A DNA stretch of 64,000 nt from Bacillota bacterium (GTDB lineage Bacteria; Bacillota; Clostridia; Christensenellales; UMGS416). Below, one piece after another: positions 1 to 7,978 of the stretch. The position numbers were made by a program, and so were the translations under genes. The stretch spans positions 1-64,000 of the forward strand of contig JAEYRH010000009.1 of the NCBI GenBank assembly GCA_023435705.1, in the 5' to 3' direction. Numbering within the stretch: the first letter of the stretch is position 1; each line of letters starts with the position of its first letter. The notes below the pieces were generated by a model. That model saw only the letters and a list, made by a program, of their open reading frames with translations, had not been told where the DNA came from and searched no databases.

Positions 1-2
1 GC

Positions 3-779
3 GAATTTCCCCCGATGGTGCTGATCCCCACCACGGCCGGCACAGGCTCCGAGGCCACGAAGTTTTCAATCATCACCGACACCGCCCGTGATGTGAAAAT
101 GCTGCTGAAGGGTGATGCCCTGCTGCCGGACCTGGCGGTGGTGGATCCGGCCTTCACACTCACCTCGCCGCAGTTGGTTACCGTGGCAACCGGCATGGAC
201 GCGCTGACACACGCCATTGAGGCCTACACATCGCGGCGGGCCAACCCGTTCACCGATGCCCTGGCGCTGGACGCGATCACCCGCATCTTCCGCAGCCTGC
301 CAGTAGCGTTCAAAGATGGAGGCAACTATAAAGCCCGTGAGGATCTGGCCATTGCCGCCTATCATGCCGGCTTGTGCATCAATAATGCCTCCGTCACGCT
401 GGTGCATGGCATGAGCCGGCCCATTGGCGCATTGTTCCATGTGCCCCATGGCGTCTCCAACGCGATGATCCTGCGGCCTTGCCTGGGCTTTGCAATGGAG
501 GGCTGCCCGGAGCGTTTTGCTGCGATGGCCCGTGACATCGGCGCGGCGGAGGGGAGCGGAAGCGCCAATGATGGGGCGGTAGCATTCCTGACCGCACTGG
601 ACAACCTCTGCAATCAGGTAGAGATCCCGAGCCTGGCGCAACATGGCATCGACCGCGGCCGCTTCCTGGCTTTGATCGACAAAATGGCCACCGACGCGAT
701 GATGAGCGGCAGCCCCGGCAACACCATCCGGGAAGTCACCAAAGACGATTTGGTGGGGATTTATCAGAGCCTTTGGTAA
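3..779 (+). CDS. Iron-containing alcohol dehydrogenase, 3' part
   Basis: The gene is cut by the window start; the reading frame is open from base 3 and 258 C-terminal residues are visible. The nucleotide-binding side shows PTTAGTGSEAT, the hallmark of group III (iron-dependent) alcohol dehydrogenases. The metal ligands are present: Asp and His in MDALTHAIEAY, and two His in HGMSRPIGALFHVPHG. The family oxidises or reduces alcohols/aldehydes with NAD(P). It lies upstream of a pyrimidine uptake and degradation cluster, so reduction of malonate semialdehyde (made from beta-alanine) is a conceivable role, but that is inference from position only. A series of hairpins follows the stop codon, so co-transcription with the ABC genes is uncertain. 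Confidence 0.93.
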   Translation, partial: EFPPMVLIPTTAGTGSEATKFSIITDTARDVKMLLKGDALLPDLAVVDPAFTLTSPQLVTVATGMDALTHAIEAYTSRRANPFTDALALDAITRIFRSLPVAFKDGGNYKAREDLAIAAYHAGLCINNASVTLVHGMSRPIGALFHVPHGVSNAMILRPCLGFAMEGCPERFAAMARDIGAAEGSGSANDGAVAFLTALDNLCNQVEIPSLAQHGIDRGRFLALIDKMATDAMMSGSPGNTIREVTKDDLVGIYQSLW

Positions 780-787
780 AATCCCCC

Positions 788-935
788 GCCACCACATCGC
801 AGTATTGCTCTGTGGTGGCACCCCCTTCATAAGGGGGTTGCATTCGCACTCTATCACACTAAGGTGTGAGAGAGCGTTATAGGCACCCCCCTTAAGAAGG
901 GGGGTGTCGCCGAGAAGGCGACGGGGGGATTTTCT
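788..935. repeat. Cluster of GC-rich palindromes (REP-like)
   Basis: Four or five inverted repeats are packed after the dehydrogenase: GCCACCACA/TGTGGTGGC (788-819), ACCCCCTT/AAGGGGGT (820-838), a CTCT-CACAC/GTGTGAGAG type stem (848-874), CACCCCCCTT/AAGGGGGGTG (883-905) and GTCGCC/GGCGAC (906-922) followed by GGGGGGATT. The last two are echoed at 4761-4796, so this looks like a dispersed palindromic element as well as a possible terminator of the upstream gene. Confidence 0.6.
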
Positions 936-966
936 TCGTCAACAACCAATACCAACCGTTTGCAAT

Positions 967-1001
967 GGCGCAAGGTTTCAGCAAGAAACTTTGCGCCTTT
1001 T
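967..1001 (+). terminator. Hairpin plus T-run just before the ABC operon
   Basis: GGCGCAAGGTTTC (967-979) pairs with GAAACTTTGCGCC (985-997), giving 13 bp with one G-T wobble and a 5-nt loop, followed by TTTT. It has the form of an intrinsic terminator, yet it ends only 22 nt before the ATPase start codon. Either it closes the upstream unit and a promoter is hidden, or it acts as an attenuator of the transporter operon. I see no recognisable riboswitch aptamer in front of it. Confidence 0.6.
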
Positions 1002-1023
1002 GATTTGGAAAGGGAGAGGGACC

Positions 1024-1857
1024 ATGTTTGCACTGAGAAACAAGAATCAGGACTGCCTGGAACGGTCAAGCGCAGCTCCGGCCCGGCCGGAGGCGGAAAT
1101 CGTGATCGACAACCTGTCGATCCAGTTCCCGGATAAAAACGGCGGCGAGCCGGTGGTGGCGCTGAAAAATGTGAGCCTGGAGATCAAGCAGGGCGAGTTC
1201 GTGTCGTTTGTGGGCCCGTCGGGTTGCGGCAAGACCACATTGCTCAGGACCATCGCCGATTTGCAGCAGCCCAGCTCGGGCAGGGTGACCGTGCGCGGCC
1301 AGAGCCCAAGGGAGATCCGCCTGCAGAAGAAATACGGCATCGTGTTTCAAAACCCGGTGCTCTATGACTGGCGCACCGTGCGCCGCAACATCTGCATGCC
1401 GATGGAGCTGATGGGCGTGCCCAAAAAGCAGCGCACCGCCACCGTGAGCGAGATGCTGGAAATGGTGGGGCTCTACAACTTTGGCCGAAAGTATCCGCAC
1501 CAGCTGAGCGGCGGCATGCAGCAGCGGGTGGGCATCGCCAGGGCCCTGGCGATCAAGCCGGAGATCCTTTTGATGGACGAGCCCTTTTCAGCGCTCGATG
1601 AGTTCACCAAGGAAAAGCTCAATGAAGACCTGCTCACGATCTGGAATAAGACCAACAAGACAATCCTGTTTGTCACCCACAACATTTCTGAGGCCGTGTT
1701 CCTTTCCGACCGCATCGTGGTGCTGTCGCCCCATCCAGGCCGGGTGTCCGCCATTGTGGATGTCACGCTGCCCCGGCCCCGCACCCTGGCCACCAAGACC
1801 ACGCCGGAGTTTGGCGCTTTGGTCACCAAGGTGCGCAACAGCTTCGAGGGGGTATAG
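1024..1857 (+). CDS. ABC transporter ATP-binding protein (NMT1/SsuB type)
   Basis: ATPase subunit of an import ABC transporter of the nitrate/sulfonate/taurine/pyrimidine-precursor class, 277 residues. Walker A is GPSGCGKTT, the signature is LSGGMQQRVGIARALA and Walker B is ILLMDEPFSALD, all in the expected order; the switch histidine lies in FVTHNISEAV. The start at 1024 is chosen because GGGAGAGGG lies just upstream and the core homology begins soon after (IDNLSIQFPD); an in-frame opening at 904 would run through palindromes. It is the first gene of ATPase-permease-permease-lipoprotein and is followed 3 nt later by the first permease. The substrate is inferred from the downstream pyrimidine enzymes. 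Confidence 0.95.
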   Translation: MFALRNKNQDCLERSSAAPARPEAEIVIDNLSIQFPDKNGGEPVVALKNVSLEIKQGEFVSFVGPSGCGKTTLLRTIADLQQPSSGRVTVRGQSPREIRLQKKYGIVFQNPVLYDWRTVRRNICMPMELMGVPKKQRTATVSEMLEMVGLYNFGRKYPHQLSGGMQQRVGIARALAIKPEILLMDEPFSALDEFTKEKLNEDLLTIWNKTNKTILFVTHNISEAVFLSDRIVVLSPHPGRVSAIVDVTLPRPRTLATKTTPEFGALVTKVRNSFEGV

Positions 1858-1860
1858 GCC

Positions 1861-2703
1861 GTGAAGGATGGCACAAGGGCCAAATGGGCCAAGCGGCTTT
1901 CGGTGGCCGTGTGGGTGGCGGCGCTGGTGGTGGTGTGGGAAGTGATTGCCACTGTGGTGGAGGGCACCAAGCGCACGCCGGAAAACGTGCTGCCCCATCT
2001 GTGGCAGATCGCCGAGTCGGTGCTCAGCACCAAGAAGGTCAATGGCAGCCAGACGGCGCTGCAAATCGTGCTGGCCAACGCCGGCATCACGCTGATGCGC
2101 GCCGCCATCGGCTTTGCGCTGGGCGCGTCCATCGGCTTTGCGCTGGCGCTGCTGATGAACCTGGTGAAGGGTGTGGAAAAGATCGCGTTCCCGTATCTGA
2201 TGATCATCCAGATGATCCCGATCCTGGGCATGGCGCCGATCGTGCTGGCCGTGACCAAAGACATCGACCGCAGCCGCATCATCATTGCAGCGATTCTCAC
2301 GTTTTATCCGGTGGCCACCAACACGCTGGCGGGCTTCAAGGCCGTGCCCCGCGAAAAACATGAGCTCATGTATTCCATCGCCGCCAGCCGCTTCGAGGTT
2401 TACCGCAAGCTCTTGATCCCCTCGTGCATCCCGTATTTCTTCACGGGCCTGAAGGTCGCGGCACCGATGGCGATCACCGCCAGCATCCTGGTGGACACGC
2501 TGCAGGGCGGCGGCGGGCTGGGGTGCATGCTCTCCCAAAGCCTGAAGCACGCGATGACGATCTATGTGTTCTGGCAGATCGTGTTCTTCAGCGCCGCCAT
2601 CGGCATCCTGAGTTATTACCTGATGACGGTGCTTGAAAAGCTGGTGGCGCCGCACCGGTGGGGAAGGAAGGTGAAGCTCGATGAAGCCGCGCAAGCGAAT
2701 TGA
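1861..2703 (+). CDS. ABC transporter permease 1
   Basis: Inner-membrane permease of 280 residues, binding-protein-dependent type (BPD_transp_1). A membrane segment lies near residues 12-32 (VAVWVAALVVVWEVIATVV), with several further helices. The ATPase-coupling EAA-like loop is seen around AASRFEVYRKLLIPSCIP, followed by GLKVAAPMAITASILVDTL. The start is GTG at 1861, three bases after the ATPase stop, and its end overlaps the next permease by 23 nt, so the genes are translationally coupled. With the second permease it should form a heterodimeric channel. Same transporter class as SsuC/TauC and pyrimidine-precursor importers. Confidence 0.93.
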   Translation: MKDGTRAKWAKRLSVAVWVAALVVVWEVIATVVEGTKRTPENVLPHLWQIAESVLSTKKVNGSQTALQIVLANAGITLMRAAIGFALGASIGFALALLMNLVKGVEKIAFPYLMIIQMIPILGMAPIVLAVTKDIDRSRIIIAAILTFYPVATNTLAGFKAVPREKHELMYSIAASRFEVYRKLLIPSCIPYFFTGLKVAAPMAITASILVDTLQGGGGLGCMLSQSLKHAMTIYVFWQIVFFSAAIGILSYYLMTVLEKLVAPHRWGRKVKLDEAAQAN

Positions 2704-3484
2704 CAAAGACAGCCTCACCACGCTGCTCTACCCGCTGCTGTTTGGTGTGTTGATCCTCGTGCTGTGGCAGACGCAGGTGCTTCACAAGCTCCTTGGGGCC
2801 GACACCTTCACCCTGCCGTTGCCCACCCGCATCGTCACGATCATCGGTGACAACTGGGCCAAGATCCTGGACAATGTGCGCGCCACGGCGATCGTGGCCC
2901 TGTCCGGCCTGGTGCTGGGCTCGCTGCTGGGATACCTGCTGGGCATGGTGGCCACCGCGTTTCCCAAATGGGGCGTGGGGGGGCTCACGGTGGTGGCAGC
3001 GTTCAACGCCATCCCGATCATCGCCATCGCGCCCATCCTCAACAACCTCACCAAGGACGTGAGCTCCGACCCCGATGTGCGCTCGATGATCGCCAAGATC
3101 CTGGTGGTCACGATCACGACCACGGTGTCCATGAGCATCAACGCCTACCGCGGGCTCACCGAGGTCAAGCCCTTCTCCGAGGATCTCATGAAGAGCTATG
3201 CAGCAAGCCCGGCCACGGTGTTCTTCAAGCTCCGGTTGCCAAACAGCGTGCCCTATATCTTCACGGCGCTGCGAGTGAGCGTGCCGGGCTCAGTGATCAG
3301 CGCGCTGGTCAGCGAATACTTCGCCGAATACATCATCGGCGTGGGCCGCCAGATCCGTGAAAACATCGTGCTGGCGCAGTATGCCACCGCCTGGGCCTAT
3401 ATTGCCGTGGCGTGCCTGATGGGCATCGTGATGTACGCGATTCTGTTGATTGCGGAAAACGCACTGCTGAAAGGCCGCCGCTAG
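2681..3484 (+). CDS. ABC transporter permease 2
   Basis: Second membrane subunit, 267 residues, same BPD_transp_1 family. A first helix lies near residues 14-32 (LLYPLLFGVLILVLWQT); the coupling loop is AASPATVFFKLRLPNSVP, followed by ALRVSVPGSVISALVSEY. It starts inside the 3' end of permease 1 (overlap 2681-2703). Two different permeases rather than one homodimeric permease is common among pyrimidine-associated NMT1-type importers in Firmicutes and Chloroflexi (from general knowledge of the family). The substrate lipoprotein follows after 58 nt with an AAAGGAGG ribosome binding site. Confidence 0.93.
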   Translation: MKPRKRIDKDSLTTLLYPLLFGVLILVLWQTQVLHKLLGADTFTLPLPTRIVTIIGDNWAKILDNVRATAIVALSGLVLGSLLGYLLGMVATAFPKWGVGGLTVVAAFNAIPIIAIAPILNNLTKDVSSDPDVRSMIAKILVVTITTTVSMSINAYRGLTEVKPFSEDLMKSYAASPATVFFKLRLPNSVPYIFTALRVSVPGSVISALVSEYFAEYIIGVGRQIRENIVLAQYATAWAYIAVACLMGIVMYAILLIAENALLKGRR

Positions 3485-3542
3485 CGGCCCGGTCAGCTTC
3501 AAATATAGCCCAACATTTCAAAATATAAAGGAGGCTCACCCA

Positions 3543-4727
3543 ATGAAGAAACAGTCCACAATCGCAAGGATGGCCGCGCTGGTGCTGGCTTGCATGCTGG
3601 CGCTGGCCGCACTGGCCGGCTGCAGCACCGCCGCTCCCACCGCAGCACCCACCACCGCCCCGGCAACCGAGGCACCGGCCACGGAAGCACCCGCCACCGA
3701 GGCTCCTGCCACCGAAGCGCCCGCCGGCAAGTATTACGCCGCCGACGCCACCGCCGAGACCATCGTGAAAGACGCCGCCGCCAAAGGCAAGGTGGGCAAC
3801 TGGGGCTTGGGCAACGAGTATGAGGTGCAGGCGCTGCTTGCCAAGTATGGCCAGCCCACCACCTATTTGAGCCAGGCCTTTGACATGGACGGCTTCGACG
3901 ATGACACCATCCTGCTGGCCTCCGCCATGACCTACAACGAGCTGGGCCTTGTGAAGAACAGCTATGACGGCGGCTACAAATACGGTGATGCCGTGAAGTT
4001 CATCGACATGAACAGCGAAGGCGTGGCGATGCTGGAAGACAACATCTTTACGACCAAGGCTTTTGCTGCGGCCAACCCCAACACCGTGAAGGCGTTCATT
4101 GCAGCCAGCATGAAGGGCTGGAAATATGCCTGCGAAAACCCCGCCGAAGCGGCGCAGATTGTGTTTGACGCCGGCTCCTCCGTGTCCAGCGACCACCAGG
4201 CCTATATGGCCGCCGAGGTGAAGAAGCTCGTCGAGACCGACACCAAGGGTGCCATCGTGACCGAATACGGCAAGCTCGATGATACCGCCTTGCAGCAGAC
4301 GCTGGACCTTGCCAAGACCTACATCCAGCTGGCAGACTCCGCTGCGGCTGAAAAGCTGAAGGCGCTCACCCTTGACGACATCCGCGATGCCTCCTTCTGG
4401 ACAGCCGCCACCGCCGCCGGCGCTGCACTGGGCAACCCCGAAAAGAAGGACGTGACCATCCAGCTGAAGTGGCTGCCGCAGGCGCAGTTCATGGGCTATT
4501 ATGTGGCAAAAGCCAAGGGCTACTATGACGATTTGGGCCTCAATGTAACCATCACCCCCGGCGGCGGTGACATCAGCGAGACCACCGCTGTCTACACCGG
4601 CCAGGTGGACTTCGGCGTGACATGGGTCAGCAACCTGATCGCAGCCAACGCCGGTGGCATGGGCCTGGTGGAAATCGCCCAGGTGTTCCAGCGCTCCGGG
4701 TTGGTGCTGGTTTATAAGATCAACTAA
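3543..4727 (+). CDS. Substrate-binding lipoprotein, NMT1 type, circularly permuted
   Basis: Lipoprotein of 394 residues: signal peptide with lipobox LAGC (Cys27), then an ATEAP-repeat linker (about 28-62), then the binding domain. The domain order is reversed compared with NMT1/THI5-like proteins. Residues about 63-295 carry what is normally the second part (NWGLGNEYEVQALLAKYG at 86-103, AMTYNEL, GVAMLEDNIF, MKGWKYACENP), and residues about 303-394 carry what is normally the first part (VTIQLKWLPQAQFMGYYVAK, TPGGGD, QVDFGVTW, AQVFQRSG). The protein stops right where a normal one would continue into the GKKVG..GNEYE segment. Both lobes look complete, so it may bind ligand normally. It probably delivers a pyrimidine or related ligand to the permeases encoded upstream. 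Confidence 0.92.
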   Translation: MKKQSTIARMAALVLACMLALAALAGCSTAAPTAAPTTAPATEAPATEAPATEAPATEAPAGKYYAADATAETIVKDAAAKGKVGNWGLGNEYEVQALLAKYGQPTTYLSQAFDMDGFDDDTILLASAMTYNELGLVKNSYDGGYKYGDAVKFIDMNSEGVAMLEDNIFTTKAFAAANPNTVKAFIAASMKGWKYACENPAEAAQIVFDAGSSVSSDHQAYMAAEVKKLVETDTKGAIVTEYGKLDDTALQQTLDLAKTYIQLADSAAAEKLKALTLDDIRDASFWTAATAAGAALGNPEKKDVTIQLKWLPQAQFMGYYVAKAKGYYDDLGLNVTITPGGGDISETTAVYTGQVDFGVTWVSNLIAANAGGMGLVEIAQVFQRSGLVLVYKIN

Positions 4728-5055
4728 GTCTGGCGGGCGGGGCGCTCTGCCCCGCCCATCAATCCCCCCTGTCGCCTTTTGGCGACATCCCCCCTTGAAT
4801 TTTTGCCTACGGCAAAAACAAAGGGGGTAGGGAGGCGAGGCGCTTGCAAGTTCCGCCTGGCGGCCGGCGGCAGAATGCTTGGCGGCAGCGGGCGGGATGT
4901 TTGAGGCGGATTCGTACAAGCCGCCGAGTTACCGCCGCTGTGTTATCGGCATGTGCCGGACGCACAGGTCTTGGGAACTTGCCGCGCCTTCTCTGGCGGT
5001 TTTGGGCACTTTTGCCGCCGCCAAAAGTGCCATTAAGGAAAGGGAGGCCAATAAA
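4728..5055. other. 328-bp gap with palindromes before hydA
   Basis: No convincing gene. It holds a GC hairpin GGGCGGGGC/GCCCCGCCC (4735-4757), a nested palindrome with TGTCGCC-TTTT-GGCGACA (4770-4787) flanked by C-runs, a TTTTTGCC/GGCAAAAA stem (4799-4818), and a 10-bp stem GGCACTTTTG/CAAAAGTGCC (5005-5031) ending just before the hydA ribosome binding site. I find no clear promoter, so hydA may be read from upstream. Confidence 0.6.
4761..4828. repeat. REP-like palindromic repeat
   Basis: AATCCCCCC flanks TGTCGCC-TTTT-GGCGACA and is mirrored by TCCCCCCTT; a second stem (CCCCCTT...TTTTTGCC with GGCAAAAA...AAGGGGG) follows. The core GTCGCC..GGCGAC with a GGGGGGATT edge also occurs at 906-932, in the opposite orientation of its flanks. 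It resembles short dispersed palindromes of GC-rich Clostridia. Confidence 0.55.
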
Positions 5056-6429
5056 ATGTCCTCATTGCTCATTAAAAACGGCACCATCGTCACCGCAAAA
5101 GAAAAATACCCAGCCGACCTGCTGGTGCGCGATGGTAAAATCGCCGCCATGGGCCTGGATCTGGCGGAGGAAGGCGCGGAAATCGTGGATGCCACCGGCC
5201 TTCTGGTGCTGCCCGGCGCCATCGATGCGCACACCCATTTGGAGATGCCCTTCGGCGGCACTGTATCGGCAGACAGCTACCTGGCCGGCACCAGGGCTGC
5301 TGCCTGTGGCGGCGTCACCACGGTGTTTGACTACCCGATGCAGCGAAAGGGCAAAGGGCTTGTGGAAACAGTGAAAAGCCGCGACGCGCTCTGCGCCCCG
5401 CAGGCCTGCGTGGACTACGCCTTCCACTGCATCATCACCGACTTGAACGGTGGCGAGCTCTTGGATGAGTTTGCCGACGCCGTGGCATACGGTGTCACGA
5501 GCTTTAAATGCTTCCTCGTATACAAAAAGGAAGGCATGATGGTGGATGATGCAACGCTCATCAAGGTGATGCGGAAGGCCAAGGAGGTCGGCGCGATCAC
5601 GAACCTGCACGCCGAAAACCCTGACGTCATTGATATGAACATCGAGCAGTTCAAGCGAGAGGGCAAGCTGTCGCCATGGTATCACTATCTGTCCCGCCCC
5701 GAGTTTGTGGAGGCCGAGGCGGATAAAAGGGCTGTGCATTGGGCTGTGTCAATGGGCACGCCGCTCTACATCGTGCACATGGCCGACAAGGAGGGCCTGG
5801 AGGCCGCCGTGGCCGCAAAGCTCGCCGGTCATGACATATACATTGAGACCTGCCCCCATTACCTGGAATTCACCCGCGAGGTCTACAAACGCGAGGATGG
5901 CCGCAATTTTGTGTGCAGCCCTCCCATCAAGGGCCAGGAAAGCCAGGACGCACTCTGGGCCGCCATTCAAAACGGCACCATCGACACCGTGGCCACCGAC
6001 CACTGCCCCTTCCAAAGCCATGAAAAGGACTGGGGGAAGAACGACTTCACCAAGATCCCCAATGGCTGCGCCGGTGTGGAAAACCTTTATCCCTATATGT
6101 TATCTGCGGCCAATAACGGCAAAATCACATTTGAGCGCGCGGTGGAGCTGTGCTCAACCAACCCGGCCAGACTCTTTGGCTGCGCGCAGAAGGGTTCCTT
6201 GGCTGTGGGCAAGGATGGCGACATCGTGCTGTATGACCCAAACAAACAGTTCACGGTCTCCGCGGGCAACATGCACTCCGACGTGGACCACACGATTTGG
6301 GAAGGCAAGACGCTGCATGGCTACCCGGTCAAGACCTTTGTGCGCGGCACGCTTGTGTATGACAACGGCGCGTTTGTGGGCCAGCCGGGGTTCGGCAAGT
6401 ATGTGAAGCGCCTGCCCAGAAAGGCATGA
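5056..6429 (+). CDS. hydA: Dihydropyrimidinase (D-hydantoinase)
   Basis: Zinc amidohydrolase of 457 residues that opens the ring of dihydrouracil/dihydrothymine to the N-carbamoyl beta-amino acid, step two of reductive pyrimidine breakdown. The full metal set is visible: His59 and His61 (DAHTH), Lys151 to be carboxylated (SFKCF), His185 (NLHAEN), His241 (YIVHMAD) and Asp315 (ATDHCPF). These positions closely match characterised hydantoinases. ATG at 5056 is chosen because AAGGAAAGGGAGG lies at 5036-5048 and homology starts at once (LIKNGTIVTA); the frame is open further upstream but without homology. Its stop overlaps the preA start (ATGA), so the two are coupled. Confidence 0.96.
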   Translation: MSSLLIKNGTIVTAKEKYPADLLVRDGKIAAMGLDLAEEGAEIVDATGLLVLPGAIDAHTHLEMPFGGTVSADSYLAGTRAAACGGVTTVFDYPMQRKGKGLVETVKSRDALCAPQACVDYAFHCIITDLNGGELLDEFADAVAYGVTSFKCFLVYKKEGMMVDDATLIKVMRKAKEVGAITNLHAENPDVIDMNIEQFKREGKLSPWYHYLSRPEFVEAEADKRAVHWAVSMGTPLYIVHMADKEGLEAAVAAKLAGHDIYIETCPHYLEFTREVYKREDGRNFVCSPPIKGQESQDALWAAIQNGTIDTVATDHCPFQSHEKDWGKNDFTKIPNGCAGVENLYPYMLSAANNGKITFERAVELCSTNPARLFGCAQKGSLAVGKDGDIVLYDPNKQFTVSAGNMHSDVDHTIWEGKTLHGYPVKTFVRGTLVYDNGAFVGQPGFGKYVKRLPRKA

Positions 6430-7946
6430 CTATGAGCTGCATGTATGACGCACTTGTGATGGCGGAGGAAGCGGCGGGCTGCCTGCTGTGCAGCCCGGCA
6501 TCCTGCGCCGTGGCCTGCCCCAAGGGGGTGCAGGCAGACCGCATCATCTGCGCGTTACGATTTGAGAATCCCTGGGGTGCAGCCGAGCGCGTGGTGGATC
6601 CGGTGCCTTGCGCAAGCTGTATTGATATGCCCTGCATCGCAGCCTGCCTGAAGGGCCGCATCAACCGGCCTGTCGATGTGGAAGCCTTGGTGCGGATCGC
6701 CGCCGGCTTGCCCAAGCCTTCCGCACAGCCGGTGGATCTGTCCATCAATTTCTGCGGCATCCGCTGTGAGAACCCGTTCTTTTTGTCCTCGTCGGTCGTG
6801 GGCAGCAATTACGAGATGGTCGCCAAGGCCTTCCGGATTGGCTGGGCCGGGGTGGCGTTCAAGACGATCGGCGCTTTTGTGCCCGATGAGGTGTCGCCGC
6901 GTTTCGACGCACTGAAGAAGGAAGCACTGCCCTTTGTGGGCTTTAAGAACATCGAGCAGATCTCCGAACACACACTTGCGGAAAACCTCGGATATTTGAA
7001 ACGGCTCAAGCACGATTTCCCCACCAAGATCATCGTGGCCTCAATCATGGGCCGCGATAAGGCGGAGTGGACGCAGCTTGCCCGCCTGGTCACAGAAGCC
7101 GGGGCCGACATCATCGAGTGCAACTTCTCCTGCCCCCACATGGCGGAGGATGGCCTGGGCTCCGATGTGGGCCAAAACCCGGAGCTGGTGGCAGCATTTA
7201 CCAGGGCCACCTTGAAAGGCACCCATGTGCCTGTGCTGGCCAAGATGACGCCCAACACTGGCAACATGGAGCCGCCGGCCATCGCCGCGATGGAGGCCGG
7301 GGCCGCCGGCATTGCCGCGATCAACACGATCAAGAGCGTGATGAATGTTAATCTGGAGTCCTTTGCGTCCGGCCCCGATGTGCGCGGCGTGACCAGCGTG
7401 GGCGGCTACTCGGGCAAAGCCGTGAAGCCCATCGCGCTCCGGTTCATCCAGGCGATGAAGGCCTGCCCAGAGCTTGCCGACGCCCCCATCAGCGGCATGG
7501 GCGGCATCGAAACCTGGCGCGACGCCGCTGAGTTCATCGCGATGGGCTGCGAAAACATCCAGGTGACCACCGCTGTGATGCAGTATGGCTACCGCATCAT
7601 TGAGGATCTGATCGAGGGCATGGCAGGCTATCTGGCCGGCAAGGGCTATCGCAGCGTCGGCGAGCTGGTGGGGAAGGCCCTGCCCAACATCGTGGATGCC
7701 GACCGCCTGGACCGCGCGAGCATCTGCTACCCCCGGTTTGACCGGTGCCGCTGCGTGGGCTGCGGGCGGTGCGCGGTGTCCTGCTATGATGGCGGGCACC
7801 AGGCATTGCGCCAGCGGGAGCGCGACGGCGGCCCGGTGCTGGATGCCGCAAAATGCGTGGGCTGCCACCTGTGCGTGGCGGTCTGCCCGGCCGGGGCGAT
7901 CGTGCCCGGCGTGAGGACTGAAAAGAAAGCCGCAGCTGCTGTGTGA
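6426..7946 (+). CDS. preA: PreA-like dihydropyrimidine dehydrogenase with N-terminal Fe-S module
   Basis: Flavin enzyme of 506 residues that reduces uracil/thymine to the dihydro form. The FMN barrel covers about residues 98-420 (NFSCPHMAEDGLGSDVGQ, KMTPNTGN, GYSGKAVKPIALRF, GIETWRDAAEF); the C-terminus has two [4Fe-4S] motifs (CRCVGCGRCAVSC, CVGCHLCVAVCP). Ahead of the barrel are about 95 residues with two more cysteine sets: C19-x2-C22-x4-C27-x3-CP and C62-x2-C65-x4-C70-x3-C74. These resemble domain I of eukaryotic DPD or the N-terminus of PreT. The FAD/NADPH domains (PreT) are absent here and no preT is in the window, so the electron donor is open; reduced ferredoxin is a reasonable guess. 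Confidence 0.9.
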   Translation: MTMSCMYDALVMAEEAAGCLLCSPASCAVACPKGVQADRIICALRFENPWGAAERVVDPVPCASCIDMPCIAACLKGRINRPVDVEALVRIAAGLPKPSAQPVDLSINFCGIRCENPFFLSSSVVGSNYEMVAKAFRIGWAGVAFKTIGAFVPDEVSPRFDALKKEALPFVGFKNIEQISEHTLAENLGYLKRLKHDFPTKIIVASIMGRDKAEWTQLARLVTEAGADIIECNFSCPHMAEDGLGSDVGQNPELVAAFTRATLKGTHVPVLAKMTPNTGNMEPPAIAAMEAGAAGIAAINTIKSVMNVNLESFASGPDVRGVTSVGGYSGKAVKPIALRFIQAMKACPELADAPISGMGGIETWRDAAEFIAMGCENIQVTTAVMQYGYRIIEDLIEGMAGYLAGKGYRSVGELVGKALPNIVDADRLDRASICYPRFDRCRCVGCGRCAVSCYDGGHQALRQRERDGGPVLDAAKCVGCHLCVAVCPAGAIVPGVRTEKKAAAAV

Positions 7947-7978
7947 ACCGGCTGCCGGCCAGTTTGGAGGGTATGGCA

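Noticed and set aside
66..857. 263-codon minus-strand open frame over the alcohol dehydrogenase
   Set aside because: It is antisense to a gene with intact family motifs, His/Gln-rich as expected for a reverse-strand shadow of GC-rich DNA, and has no homology.
780..1023. TPP or other riboswitch in the transporter leader
   Set aside because: An NMT1-type transporter made me look for a thiamine aptamer, but the conserved THI-box words are not there.
3333..4919. 528-codon minus-strand open frame
   Set aside because: It lies antisense to the permease end and the binding lipoprotein; low-complexity Gly/Cys/His content and no recognisable domain.
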